Assembly (NCBI GenBank): GCA_017652345.1
Contig: JAGCBE010000471.1
Location: 1 to 34,078, forward strand
Direction: 5' to 3'
Length of the DNA stretch: 34,078 nucleotides
Source of the DNA: Methanobrevibacter sp.
GTDB taxonomy: Archaea; Methanobacteriota; Methanobacteria; Methanobacteriales; Methanobacteriaceae
Part shown: piece by piece, positions 1 to 8,742 of the stretch
Layout: each line of letters starts with the position of its first letter
How positions within the stretch are numbered: the stretch's first letter is position 1
The notes under the pieces: generated by a model
Seen by the model: only the letters and a program-made list of their open reading frames with translations
Databases searched by the model: none
What the model was told of the DNA's origin: nothing
Program-made: the position numbers and the translations under genes

Positions 1-2
1 GG

Positions 3-1136
3 ATACCTTGTAAGAGAAAGAGTGATGGAGTGATATGATATTATGAAGTAGTGAACTGAAACTTTTTAGAGCCTGTATGAGATACACCAACAGCTTGAGC
101 AGAAGACTATAGTAATATAGAAGTATATGTAGAATGAACAACTGAAACTATATGAGTTCATTCAGAAAATGCTAAAAATATGTATGGTGGTGATTATTAC
201 TCAATATTGGTAACATCATCTATTGGATGTAAGCCTATTAAAATTAGTGGTGATAGTTGGGTAGCAGATTGAACAAGGAGAGGTATTGCAAAAATTATTG
301 CTGTTGAACCGAATACAACATACACATTTAGTTATAGTGCTATTCAAGGTGTAAATTATGTCTTGACTACAGAATATGCAAGTATAGAAGATATGGATGA
401 TTATAGTAGTGCAATAACATCCTATGCTAATACTACATTTACTACAAGTGCGACTACCAACTATTTATTGATATGAGCACGATGATATCCAACACCTACA
501 GCTTGAACTATTGTTAGCATAACTAATCCACAATTAGAAGCAGGTAATCAAGCAACAACTTATGAGCCTTATTATGATGGTTGAACAGCAACTTGTGAAG
601 ACTTATTATGAGTATGAGATTACAAAGATGAGCAAGAGATATTGAGTGGAGATGTTATTACTAAGGTTGGAGTAGCAGTTTTGACAGGTGATGAGAATTG
701 GCTAAAATCACCGGCGTGGGGAAAAGTTAACACAAATGTATTTTATTACAGCGTTCCTGATGGTAAAATATGGACAATAGGGACTGCCCCATTAGGGGAG
801 ACACTAACAGTTTATACTCACTTCAAATCAGTAAGTAGGAATTATATATATGATGCCGATGAAGTTTGTGCAGGGTGGTCTGGCGGAAGTAGTGCTTTTT
901 CTTTGACAGTTCGTGTTAGTAATACAATAGATACAGCCGCTGACTTCAAACAATGGTTAGCCTCTCAATTAGCAGCTTGAACACCTGTAATAGTAGTATA
1001 TCCACTAGCAACTCCAACAACATTGAGTGTAGCTTGACAGAGTTTATCTATCCCTGCTTGAGATAGTAGAATTGAGATAGTAGAGTGAAGTATATTGAAC
1101 TTACCTTTATATGCTAAATATAAAGCAAATGAATAA
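3..1136 (+). CDS. tail fibre / host-contact protein, 5' truncated by window edge
   Basis: Open from the window edge in frame 3 with no start, ending in TAA. Residues near the start (DGVIGYYEVVNGNFL) resemble the linker seen in many tail fibres. A carbohydrate-binding-like beta domain follows, ending in QLEAGNQATTYEPY, a typical end of phage galactose-binding-like modules. The C-terminal part (LTGDENW, then PVIVVYPLATPTTL) resembles the common C-terminal domain of Gram-positive phage minor structural proteins. It likely contacts the cell surface. I counted about 17 UGA codons read as Gly, but none between 642 and 980, where Gly is only GGN and GC is higher, so that segment looks acquired. It overlaps the next gene by 8 bases. 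Confidence 0.8.
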
Positions 1137-1344
1137 ACGGCGAGAGTATATAACTAACCCAGCAAGAATTATAAGTTTTTGTGTATTTGTCTTTTGAATA
1201 TGAGTAGCCTATGCTACATTAACAAGTAGAATAAGTAATTTAGAAGAATTTCAGAGAAGTGTAGACTTGGTGAAAATAGAAACAACATTAAGAGAAATAC
1301 AAGTAGACTTATCACGAGTTAAAAATGCTTTATCTAATAAATAA
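1129..1344 (+). CDS. small membrane protein with coiled coil
   Basis: 71 residues. The ATG overlaps the end of the fibre gene. One hydrophobic segment (about residues 14-31, FCVFVFGIGVAYA) is followed by a charged helical stretch likely to be a coiled coil. Two UGA codons fall in the membrane segment and give Gly. The size and position beside a holin-like gene recall accessory lysis proteins such as XhlA, but the membrane segment is N-terminal here, unlike XhlA. It could be a holin partner or a spanin-like protein. Function is not established from sequence. Confidence 0.65.
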
Positions 1345-1352
1345 TAAACAAG

Positions 1353-1610
1353 ATGGAATGAGTACTAATTACTATGTTAAGTGGTTTAGTAGTCAATGTA
1401 ATAACTTATCTATCATGAAAGTTATGACTATCTAAAACTTATGTATCAGTAGGTTTATGTATATTATTATGAGTTATACTATATGTATGACAGATAATAA
1501 TAAACAAGTATCCATTGCAATGGGAACAGATAGTAATATTTGCAAGTTGAAGTTATGCCATGTCACAAGTTGTATATAACCTTTATAAAAAAATAGATGA
1601 GCAAAAATAA
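1353..1610 (+). CDS. holin-like two-span membrane protein
   Basis: 85 residues with hydrophobic segments at about residues 3-22 and 30-47, a short polar linker and a charged C-terminus ending in KKIDEQK. The layout (small, two spans, charged tail, followed within 1.1 kb by a peptidoglycan peptidase gene) fits a phage holin, which opens the cell membrane to release or activate the lysin. There are six UGA Gly codons. The start follows the upstream stop by 8 bases with no clear Shine-Dalgarno. The call rests on topology and context, not on a recognised family motif. Confidence 0.6.
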
Positions 1611-1953
1611 AGAAAGAAATAGAGAATTAAGAAAACAAGTTAATACACACCATTGCTATCCACATTCAAGACTTTGACTTACTAATGAAGTAAATTGTAA
1701 GTTGTTAGATGTGTTAACACATGATAACCGACATAGAGTATTTGTTAATGCTACATGTGTAGAGCAGTTGTGCCAAGTGTTATTAATGAACAAACAAGTT
1801 TGGAGTGATAAGTTTAAAGAAGATATAATTGAAGTGTTAGAAAACCATATAAACAATTACTACAGGGATAAAGTAAGAAGTTGATTTGATAAGTTAGAGG
1901 TACAGAATGTCCTTGATTTAGAAAATAAACTACGAGATGGAAAATTACTATAA
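1597..1953 (+). CDS. HNH-like protein, probably degenerate
   Basis: 118 residues, overlapping the holin-like gene by 14 bases. The pattern HHCYPHSRLG, then N, then HRVFVNATCVEQL resembles a family of small HNH-type proteins from candidate-phyla genomes with the form HHxxPRSRGG, N, H, H.LF.N.T. The first His pair and a distal His are present, but the usual RGG reads RLG. I infer a nuclease-fold relative that may have lost activity. One UGA Gly lies in the motif and another near the C-terminus. Confidence 0.5.
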
Positions 1954-2053
1954 GAAGCTCAAAAGGGAATTAATGAGAGATATACTAATGCTTATACTAT
2001 ATGTATTATGTAGTGTAGGTATCGTATATGGAATAATACAGATGATGAATTAA
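1937..2053 (+). CDS. 38-residue single-span membrane protein
   Basis: A positively charged N-terminus (MENYYKKLKRELMRD) is followed by one hydrophobic helix (about residues 16-36) and almost nothing outside. It has no UGA codon, and the gene overlaps the preceding one by 17 bases, typical of the tight packing here. Size and place fit a lysis accessory peptide (holin partner or small spanin). No family is recognised. Confidence 0.5.
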   Translation: MENYYKKLKRELMRDILMLILYVLCSVGIVYGIIQMMN

Positions 2054-2078
2054 AACTTTATCATTTAAAAAACAAAAA

Positions 2079-2267
2079 ATGAACGAATTAGAATTAGAAA
2101 AACAAAACCTAGTAATGTTATTAAACGAAATAAATAAAAAAATAGATGAGTTTGATATTGATGAGTTATGAATATCCTGAAAATATTTTAAAGATATTTG
2201 TACTCAAAAGCAGAAAGTATTAGAAAGAATAAAATTTATCAATAACCAACTAAAATGTGAAGACTAG
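2079..2267 (+). CDS. small coiled-coil protein
   Basis: 62 residues, largely helical: an N-terminal heptad-like stretch (LELEKQNLVMLLNEINKKIDE), then a short linker with two UGA glycines, then a second helix ending QLKCED. It overlaps the next start by 13 bases. No enzymatic motif is visible. It may be a structural or chaperone-like accessory of the lysis cassette. Function unknown. Confidence 0.55.
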
Positions 2268-2449
2268 ATAGAATAGATAAAGTCTTACATCCTGAAGACA
2301 TATGTCAGGAATGTGATAGACTAGGAGAAAGAGACTGCACAAGATGTGCAATATCAGACATTATGGTGGTATTAAAGACACAACCATCAGTAGTTAAGGA
2401 AGTATGTGGTAAAAAAGTCCAGTATGAATTTAAAAAAGATGATAGATAA
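2255..2449 (+). CDS. small zinc-finger-like protein
   Basis: 64 residues whose second codon is UGA (Gly). The Cys pattern CQECDRLGERDCTRCA (CxxC, nine residues, CxxC) can bind one zinc ion. A helical basic part follows. Such mini zinc ribbons are common in phages as DNA- or protein-binding regulators. The target is unknown. The start overlaps the previous gene. Confidence 0.55.
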
Positions 2450-2470
2450 TTTATATCTTAATCTAAAAAT

Positions 2471-2647
2471 ATGGAGACAATACATATTGATAATGATACA
2501 AGTAGAAGAATAGATGATAGACTAGCTGTATTAGATGACTTGCAAGAACAATATGAACTAACTGGGGATGAGAAACTAAAAGTATTAATGAGAGATGTAG
2601 CAGTAGAAATAAATAATTTACTTTATAAACAAAGTTTATGATGATAA
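2471..2647 (+). CDS. hypothetical 58-residue helical protein
   Basis: An acidic N-terminal half (METIHIDNDTSRRIDDRL) and a helical C-terminal half, ending with two consecutive UGA glycines just before TAA. It overlaps the downstream peptidase gene by 10 bases, so the two are probably translationally coupled. No family recognised. Confidence 0.5.
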
Positions 2648-3507
2648 TACCTGATGTTAATGGTTGCTTATGAAGTGGACATAAAGAAACAGACTTTCTA
2701 TTAACAAGTGGAGAGGTGGAATGACTACCAGAATTAGTTATGCAAGATGCTATAAGGTTTGACTATAACCAATGAAAGCAGACATGGAGTAAAAGTAGTT
2801 GTAGTATATTCTGTGCTGTAGGTATGATGTCTGACTTATGGAATTATAAATTTAGTTTAGATGAAATAAAAGAAATAGATGATAAGAGTTATACATTATG
2901 AAGAAGAAAAGGTTGATGATGGTATACAAGAAGTGCAGTAGAATTAGTATGTAATTGGTGGAATGAAAAGTTTCCAAACAAAAAAACAGCTTATTATTCA
3001 GTATTATTTAAAGATGATGATAAATGTAATAAGCTAATGAATAAGAATTATAACCTTGCTGTAAGTTTTGACTACACAACAGACTATGTGTTAGATGTTA
3101 ATGATAACTGAAATATAGATAGAGCAATACAGTCTGAATATGCATGAGTTAGTCATTGTGTTAATGAGATAATAGAGGACTGACAAAAGAAAATAAAAGA
3201 TAACTATGCAGGAAGTAAACATCAATACTATAACTTAAATGTAAGTAATAAAGCATTATACGATAATGATATATTCCATACACGAGCCTATGTATATCTG
3301 AAAGTATGAGAAAATAATTTGAGTGAACTAAAAAGACTTGAGAAAGTTAAAACAGCTTGTCTTAATGCTTTAGAATATAACTCACAACTACGACATGCTA
3401 CCAACTCACAAGAACTGAAAGATAAATTACATGAAATAAATGAATATATTAGAAATAATAATTTGAAATACATAGAAGAGATGACACAGAAGTTAAGAAA
3501 TAATTAA
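2638..3507 (+). CDS. papain-like cysteine peptidase, candidate endolysin
   Basis: 289 residues. A catalytic-type block QTWSKSSCSIFCAVGMM places a Gln at 48 (oxyanion hole) and Cys at 55. A later YAGVSHCV block supplies His 173, and DNYA supplies Asn 189, so Q-C-H-N are in the order expected of papain-fold (C1/C39-like) peptidases. The last third is a charged helical region that may bind cell wall or form a coiled coil. It is the last gene of the lysis cassette, after a holin-like gene, so I infer it cleaves peptidoglycan cross-links at lysis. Transcription ends just downstream at a strong hairpin. A virion maturation protease is an alternative. Confidence 0.65.
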
Positions 3508-3555
3508 TAGAAACAATAGGTAGTACCGTTATCAAAAAAACGATAAGAGCAATAA

Positions 3556-3596
3556 ATAAAAAAGAGTGGATACTTGTTCCACCCTTTTTATTTTTG
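3556..3596. terminator. bidirectional intrinsic terminator
   Basis: A GTGGA/TCCAC stem extended by A-rich and T-rich flanks forms a hairpin with a U-run on either transcript. It lies between the plus-strand lysis cassette and the convergent minus-strand early operon, so it can end both. Confidence 0.75.
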
Positions 3597-3623
3597 TATC
3601 AAATTAATAATTTGTTGTAGGCA

Positions 3624-3684
3624 CTATCGTAGTTCCCACGATATATGAAATATCGAAACCCTTTATGGCGAGTTATCTTTCCAT
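3624..3684 (-). other. 3' UTR with two mutually exclusive hairpins
   Basis: The stretch 3508-3684 holds no gene. ATCGT (3626-3630) pairs with ACGAT (3638-3642), while CGATAT (3639-3644) pairs with ATATCG (3650-3655). The two stems share bases, so only one can form at a time. It follows the last minus-strand stop codon and precedes the shared terminator. A role in mRNA 3' end stability is possible. Confidence 0.4.
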
Positions 3685-3915
3685 CTATTCATAAAGTCAT
3701 TCTTCATAGATATTATCTGTTCTTAACTTATCTAATTTATCTTTCAGTTCTTTGTTTTCTTTTCTTAAATTATCTCTATCTTCCATATACAATTTCATCT
3801 GTTTTTCGCTGTCTTCGATAATGAGTTTTAAGTTCTTATTCTCTTTTCTTAACCTTGCTATCTCCTTATCTGCTAGTTCAAGGTCTTGTATTATTATCTT
3901 CTTTGGTGTAACCAT
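3685..3915 (-). CDS. coiled-coil protein
   Basis: 76 residues, almost wholly a heptad-repeat coiled coil rich in Lys, Glu and Leu (for example LRKENKELKDKLDKLR). A UGA four codons from the end is read as Gly, extending the protein to GLYE and TAG. It is the last gene of the leftward early operon. No family recognised. A structural or regulatory dimerisation role is possible. Confidence 0.6.
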
Positions 3916-3941
3916 CTCATATATATTATAAATATAAAAGT

Positions 3942-4103
3942 CTAATTACTCAATAAAACTATAATTATCGTTCATATCCACATTATCTCAAAAAATATAG
4001 CTTTTAATATTTCTCATTTTTTAAAATATTTCCCAGATTTAAATCCACTTATCAAAATTATTATCAACATAATACCTATACAAATACTTACAGCTTTATA
4101 CAT
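3942..4103 (-). CDS. small two-span membrane protein
   Basis: 53 residues with hydrophobic segments at about 4-20 and 36-51, separated by a basic loop (FKSGKYFKKGE). Two Gly are UGA. The start overlaps the stop of the upstream gene. Function unknown. Such peptides in phage early operons sometimes alter the membrane or exclude other phages. Confidence 0.5.
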
Positions 4104-4458
4104 CTATCTTAATGTTATCTAAAATAAAACTCTCTAACTCACTCTCATCTTTCAATGCACTTTCTATTAGTCGGTATTCATAATATTTATCTAAGTGTTG
4201 TTGATTAGGTACAGGACAACTGTTTTCATCATATTTATCCCAAGTACAATATATATTATCTACCATTCCATTCTCACACACGAATTGCCATAGTCAACTT
4301 TCTTTACTTACTAATTGCCTCCGATTATAGATATATCAATATCCATTTTCTCAGAAATAGAACTCATCTGGTCATTCTGGTCTATAGTAAGCCTTATTAC
4401 TATTCCTCCTAAAAGGTTTCCACCTTTTCTCTATAAGTTTGTTTAGTAGTTCTTCCAT
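4096..4458 (-). CDS. hypothetical protein, 120 residues
   Basis: Starts MEELLNKLIEKRWKPFRRN and ends in IDV with TAA. It carries four in-frame UGA, all at loop-like places (PEGPDEFYFGENGYGYIY), which is convincing for Gly. An aromatic-rich N-terminal half is followed by an acidic helical C-terminal half. An internal GTG start at 4281 would be seen under the standard code, but the ATG at 4458 gives one continuous product. The stop overlaps the next start. No family recognised. Confidence 0.6.
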
Positions 4459-4562
4459 TATTTCAAATAACTAATTAAATCATTTATTGGCGAGCTGGAT
4501 ATAGCTTTATGTTTTCCATCCTTATACTTTCGGTTTGATGCTTTAGTTAATATAAATTTCAT
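4458..4562 (-). CDS. hypothetical 34-residue basic protein
   Basis: A short lysine-rich protein (MKFILTKASNRKYKDGKHKA, then a Ser-rich turn) coupled to the next gene by a TAATG overlap. Support comes from tight packing only. It has no UGA codon and no recognised motif. Confidence 0.4.
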   Translation of the reverse strand: MKFILTKASNRKYKDGKHKAISSSPINDLISYLK

Positions 4563-4592
4563 TCTATCTTAATTATAAATATAAAAATCTAA

Positions 4593-4757
4593 TTAGTCTT
4601 CATATTTTGCTAATTCTGTATATAGTTTATCCATATCTTTATATAGTTTAGCCTCTACTTCAATTCGGTAATTCATTTCTTCACAAGCCTTATCATACCT
4701 TATCTTAACTTCTGCTAACTTTTTTTCTAATTCTGCTTTCTTTTTTTCTTTACTCAT
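4593..4757 (-). CDS. small coiled-coil protein
   Basis: 54 residues of charged helix (KKKAELEKKLAEVKIRYDK) with heptad spacing. It ends in TAA and has no UGA codon. It sits among several similar coiled-coil peptides at the distal end of the early operon, which may be paralogous or partners. Function unknown. Confidence 0.5.
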   Translation of the reverse strand: MSKEKKKAELEKKLAEVKIRYDKACEEMNYRIEVEAKLYKDMDKLYTELAKYED

Positions 4758-4766
4758 CTCTATATA

Positions 4767-4976
4767 TTATTTAGCTAAAAGTTTTAACTTCTCATTCTCT
4801 TTCAACAACTTCTTTATCAATTCATATTGTGTTTCATTACTTTCTCTTAATTCTTTATTCTCTTTCTTTAACAATTCTATTTCTTTTAGTCGTTGTCTTA
4901 TCGTTGCCTTCTCTGTCTTTACATACATCTCTAATAATATTCTCAAATAAAATAGTCTATCTCTGTGTATATTCAA
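4767..4976 (-). CDS. coiled-coil protein, start uncertain
   Basis: Up to 69 residues, the C-terminal two thirds a coiled coil (LKEIELLKKENKELRES). The frame has no ATG before residue 17 (4928). TTG at 4976 is assumed here, and GTG at 4997 is also in frame through two UGA glycines. Upstream of that the frame closes at 5004. It resembles the 3685-3915 product in composition. Function unknown. Confidence 0.45.
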   Translation of the reverse strand: MNIHRDRLFYLRILLEMYVKTEKATIRQRLKEIELLKKENKELRESNETQYELIKKLLKENEKLKLLAK

Positions 4977-5075
4977 TTCACTGTTTCATCAATACACATA
5001 TCTTTATATTCTCAATAGTTCAAACAACTGTATAACTGAATTACTAATTGTAATAAACTTATTAACATTTTGTTA

Positions 5076-5867
5076 TTAGTTAATAGATAAAAATTTCCAT
5101 ACATTATTTACCCATGCTCATGATTCGTGTCATACATACGATTTACTAATACAATATATATCACCATTACATTTAGCATACCCAATACCAATAGTATTTG
5201 CTAATGATTCAAAGAATGTATGTACATCTTCAAAATAATACAACCAACATCAACTTAATTCTCTTTGTAAATCATTATTTAATCATGCGTATTGTATATT
5301 ATACCACTCAGATAATCATCAATCATCATATTTCCTTGCCTTTAAACCAGCCCAATTATTACTTACTCTACAATTATATGGTTTAAAGTTTACTCATATA
5401 TGTGATTCTCAATACATTATTCATAGTAATATCTTGTAGTTTACGTTCCTTTTTTCTGCAACCTCTTTTAAATCATTTAACATCTCATAATCTCAACACA
5501 TAGGACTATCTTTACTTAATTCACATATCTTATCCATAACACTAATTAATTCTGGAGTTCAATATATCTGTTTATCTAACTCTTTCACTTTCAATCTTAA
5601 CTCATCAGCTTCTTTATGAACCTGTATCATTTTCAATTCATACTCATGATATTCTTTTTGTTTACTTTTTATGTCTTGTAATACCAGTTCCTTTTGTCTC
5701 TTAAAATCAATAGAGCGTTGTTCAGATTCTTGTGTGGTAGTTTGTTCATACTCAACATCATCTTGTTGTATACTGAATTTTATCATCAGTACTAAGCCAA
5801 TTATTATTAATAATCAAAATACAATAGGTAATATACTAATAGGTGAAATAAATTTTGTCGGTCTCAT
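5076..5867 (-). CDS. membrane-anchored lysozyme-like muralytic protein
   Basis: 263 residues. An N-terminal segment (about 12-30) is one membrane anchor or uncleaved signal. Residues 45-110 are a Gln/Glu/Lys coiled coil. The C-terminal half is a lysozyme-like domain with MYGESHIGVNF, in which Glu154 is the likely catalytic acid, then NNWAGLKARKYDDGG and TIGIGYAKCNGD, a layout seen in lysozyme-fold proteins of candidate-phyla bacteria. I infer peptidoglycan cleavage outside the membrane, in lysis or DNA entry. It is on the opposite strand from the cysteine peptidase, in the early operon. The start lies directly on the AGACCGAC motif (ATG followed by it). Confidence 0.65.
5857..5864 (-). promoter_or_regulatory. 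AGACCGAC motif just inside the lysozyme gene
   Basis: Exact AGACCGAC right after the ATG on the minus strand. It is the same octamer that precedes terL and another late gene, and is complementary to the loop of the RNA at 23866-23986. Possible translation-control site. Confidence 0.4.
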
Positions 5868-5870
5868 TTT

Positions 5871-5920
5871 TGTTTTAAAAATTTAAAAGGTTTAAAAGGT
5901 TTAAAATAATTTAAAAGGTT
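5871..5920. repeat. tandem TTTAAAAGG repeats
   Basis: Four near-copies of a 9-10 base unit (TTTAAAAGG) lie in the short gap upstream of the lysozyme-like gene. Each copy contains the palindrome TTTAAA. It may be a protein-binding array or a slippage-prone tract. Confidence 0.5.
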
Positions 5921-5921
5921 A

Positions 5922-6365
5922 TTATTCTAATCATGTGTAATTACTTCACATCATTTCATCATTCTCTTTTTCTGAACTATACACAGATATTTTAAATCAT
6001 CTCACTGATGCTACAATTTGCCACATTCATTTAGCTTTCTCTTTCATGCTTCTATAACATCAATGTTCTTTTTCTGCTACATACTTTCACACCTCAGTAG
6101 CTTCTGTTATACTTCTTTTCTTTCATCTTTCATCAAGTACAACACTACTTCTCTTAAAGTTATAATTTTCTTCTTCTTGTAAAGCAACCTCACTTGCTTT
6201 TGATGCAACAACAGACATATCAAATTCAATCTTACTTAATCTAACCATATCTTTTCTTGTTGGATATTCTGAATTTATTATGTCTGATGCTTCATCCACT
6301 AAGTTATCCCATGATTTATTTGATTTATTTGATTTGTTATTCAATTCCATCTGTATTAACGGCAT
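5922..6365 (-). CDS. hypothetical early protein, 147 residues
   Basis: A soluble, helical N-terminal half with low-complexity NKSNKSNKS near the start, then LVDEASDIINSEYPTRKDMV and a charged C-terminal half with six UGA glycines. It overlaps the end of the Cro-like gene by 29 bases, so it is in the same transcript and probably co-regulated. No family recognised. Confidence 0.55.
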
Positions 6366-6585
6366 GTAAATCCATAAAATTTATGTCTAATATTTTCTTT
6401 AATTTATGTACCATCTGTACTGGTATACTTCATCTACGTCTCCAGTTCCTTAATGTTACTGGTGACATTCATAAACGTTTACAAAAGTCTGCGTCCGTCA
6501 TTCAGTTCCTTACACAATACATTATAATTAAAGGGTTGATATCTTTCATATCATATCTGATAACATTTCAGCTTCATAATCACAT
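6337..6585 (-). CDS. Cro/repressor-like helix-turn-helix protein
   Basis: 82 residues from the first ATG, or 70 from the ATG at 6549, which gives a more usual N-terminus (MKDINPLII). The core MTDADFCKRLGMSPVTLRNW is a clear helix-turn-helix with a basic recognition helix, and a second helix (VQMVHKLKKIL) follows, as in Cro/C1 family regulators. UGA supplies the turn Gly. It likely binds DNA as a dimer and controls phage promoters. Nested palindromes at 10928-10970 and the repeats at 5871 or 19752 are candidate targets. Confidence 0.7.
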
Positions 6586-6643
6586 CTTTATTTAGTTTAA
6601 AAAGGTAAAAACTTTTAAGCCTTTTATGGAGGTTACTTATCTC

Positions 6644-7264
6644 CTAATTAAAAGGTAAAACATCTTCTGGATTTTCATTTTTTCTTTCTACAGGTACTGG
6701 TTGTTCCTCTTTTTCGTCCTTTTCGTACTTATTAACTAACTTTAAATTTATAGTTGGTATTAAATCTTCTATTATAAATCTATCTACTTCGTCCCAATCA
6801 TATCAATAAAACTTTCAATTGGATTCTATTACTTTTGGTTTAATTTTAGGGTCGTCTTTATCAAATGGATTGTCTCGTTTCTGTCAATCAACAAACACTG
6901 ATACATATCTTATTACACTATCTTTACCATCTTTATCCTTACCATTAAACCAATTAGCTTTTAACACAACCTTATCTATTGTCTTTGGTGCAGATAATTT
7001 ATACAACAAATTTCTAATTGTCTTTGATAAACTTGCTCTATATATAATGTTGTTTCAATCTTCAGTTTTAAACCACAAATTTAATTTAGGATACTTATCC
7101 TGCGATGTATAAAACACTCTTGTTAATGTTCATGATAACTCATGGTCTTCTCTGTATTCAACTTGTTTCCATTCTCAATTAACTTTCTCATCTCTACTGA
7201 TAGCAAAGATAGGTGCATCTAAACTTGATGGTGCTAGGTTGTTTACTTTTGCTTTGTAATACAT
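6644..7264 (-). CDS. single-stranded DNA binding protein-like
   Basis: 206 residues. An OB-fold-like N-terminal region (VEYREDHELSGTLTRVF, LNLWFKTED) and a middle with NWFNGKDKDGKD are followed by DWDEVDRFIIEDLIP and an acidic tail ending EDVLPFN. The tail matches the acidic, Pro-Phe C-terminus by which SSB proteins recruit partners. It lies just downstream of helicase and recombination genes in the operon. I infer it coats single-stranded DNA during phage replication. It has five UGA glycines. The gap to the next gene (6586-6643) holds short inverted repeats only. Confidence 0.6.
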
Positions 7265-7308
7265 GTTATTTAGTTTTAAATTATAAATCTGATTTTTGAG
7301 AGTCACCA

Positions 7309-7515
7309 TTAAAATGGTAATGGCTCTGAACCTTCATCTCTTTTAGGGTCTCGTTCATCTAACTTTGAATCTATATATCTTTTTAATTTATCTGCTACTG
7401 CGTTTACATCTTCTCATTCATCTAATTCATATGTTATAGATATTTCTGGTTTCTCATTCTCATAGTTTCATAAGTTATATGTACGTGAGTTCCTTACTTC
7501 TATTATTCTTTTCAT
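7309..7515 (-). CDS. small acidic protein with LPF tail
   Basis: 68 residues, starting MKRIIEVRNSRTYNLGNYEN and containing DEGEDVNAVADKLKRYID. This is the pattern of a widespread small phage protein of unknown function that often lies beside replication genes. The extreme C-terminus, GSEPLPF, copies the SSB-type tail of its downstream neighbour. It may bind the same SSB-interacting partners or compete for them. Two UGA glycines. Confidence 0.55.
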
Positions 7516-7805
7516 GTTGGTATTTTAAAATTTAAAGCTTTATTATACATTTTCATCATCATGTTCTTTCATTCTTCAACATTATCTGCAAATCATATTA
7601 AATCTAGGCTTCATGTTAATCTTCACTCATCATCTCTATATCTTATACAAACCATTACAGTACAACTATCTCACTTTAATCATGATTTCAATATTGTACA
7701 ACGTGGTTCTTTTCATACCAAATAATACCACGTTTTATTTCATATAATTTCTGTTGTAAACTCCATGTCGTTTACTGATTTTATTTTTTCATTAGTTCAG
7801 TTCAT
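7503..7805 (-). CDS. hypothetical protein, 100 residues
   Basis: Compact alpha/beta-looking protein (for example KTWYYLVGKEPRCTILKSG, then VMVCIRYRDDEG) with eight UGA codons, all plausible turn glycines. It overlaps its downstream neighbour by 13 bases. Position between the LPF-tailed proteins suggests a replication or repair accessory. No family recognised. Confidence 0.55.
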
Positions 7806-7814
7806 GTTGTAATG

Positions 7815-8132
7815 TTAAAAAGGTAAATTGTTTTCTTCTCTAATTCTTTTGTTCTTTATTCTTTCAATCTCATTATACATTTTCTCTAGACATCTATCTA
7901 ATCTGCTAGACATCCACAAGTAATCATCTCAGATGTATAATCAATAACACTCATCCCATTCTTCCCATACGATACGTGCATCGTATCTATCAAACAACAT
8001 CTTTCTAAAATCTTTATCAGTCCTGTACTTTGTTTTGAACTCCATTAGTTCATCTTCATAGTTAGCAATCATTTGTGCTTCTGATTCTAACTCAACATCT
8101 AACTCTAGGTTTGTAAAATTTTCTTCTGTCAT
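7815..8132 (-). CDS. acidic helical protein with LPF tail
   Basis: 105 residues, very acidic N-terminal half (NLELDVELESEAQM), then YDARIVWEEWDECYG and a helical part, ending ENNLPF, a third SSB-like C-terminal tail within 1.5 kb. It is the first gene after a consensus promoter at 8183-8210. A role in binding replication proteins is inferred from the tail only. The two UGA codons lie in the C-terminal half. Confidence 0.6.
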
Positions 8133-8182
8133 TTTAATGTTTGTAAATAAATAAAAAGTTAAACATCTTTACTAACAATTGT

Positions 8183-8210
8183 ATTATAATCATTTTTTGT
8201 TAAATTGCAA
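8183..8210 (-). promoter_or_regulatory. sigma70-type promoter
   Basis: Minus strand: TTGCAA (8210-8205), a 16-base spacer, TATAAT (8188-8183). It lies in the gap between the NinG-like gene and the 7815-8132 gene and can drive the SSB-region genes separately from the upstream operon. Confidence 0.75.
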
Positions 8211-8219
8211 GACTTTTTT

Positions 8220-8741
8220 TTATTTTTTTTCTTTTCTTTTTTTCTTAGTTATGTACTGGTATCGTTCTGTTATCATCTCTTCATATTCATATTGTTTATA
8301 TTCTTTTGTTGTTTTATCATTCATCATTTCTTGTACTTTATTCATTCAGTATTTATCTATCATGTATATTGTGTAATGTTGATAGTTACCTGATAGGATA
8401 CAATTACATTTATAACATTGTGGATGGCAATTCTCTTCTAAAAATCTATATTTCATATTTCATCTTGATATAAAGTGTCAGTTCTGGATTTCTGTATAAG
8501 GTAATATTGCTCAGCATGTTACACATTTACATGTTCAATCTGTTCTTGTATTCTTTAATCTTATGTATTCAGAAAATACACGGTCTGCTATATCTTTCCA
8601 TGTTACATTTCATTGTGGTTTATGTGTCTTTGTTCGATACTCTTTAATTATTTCTAACAATATTGGTTCTATATTCTCAGTAGCTTTTTTTGTTTTCCAT
8701 AATTTTTTAAATGATTGTGGATTAATTTGTTTTTGTTTCAT
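8220..8741 (-). CDS. ninG: NinG/Rap-like recombination endonuclease
   Basis: 173 residues. A zinc/HNH-type core has CKCVTCG (Cys71, 73, 76), QNGHFISRG (His89) and NCHPQCYKCN (residues 104-113), with a lysine-rich C-terminus (KKKRKEKK). This is the signature of lambda NinG (Rap), a Holliday-junction and branched-DNA endonuclease promoting phage recombination. The Gly of QNGH is a UGA codon, which helps fix the genetic code. It lies in the replication module between the helicase and SSB-like genes. The frame closes within a run of A and T, so sequence error could change the last few residues. Confidence 0.8.
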
Positions 8742-8742
8742 G

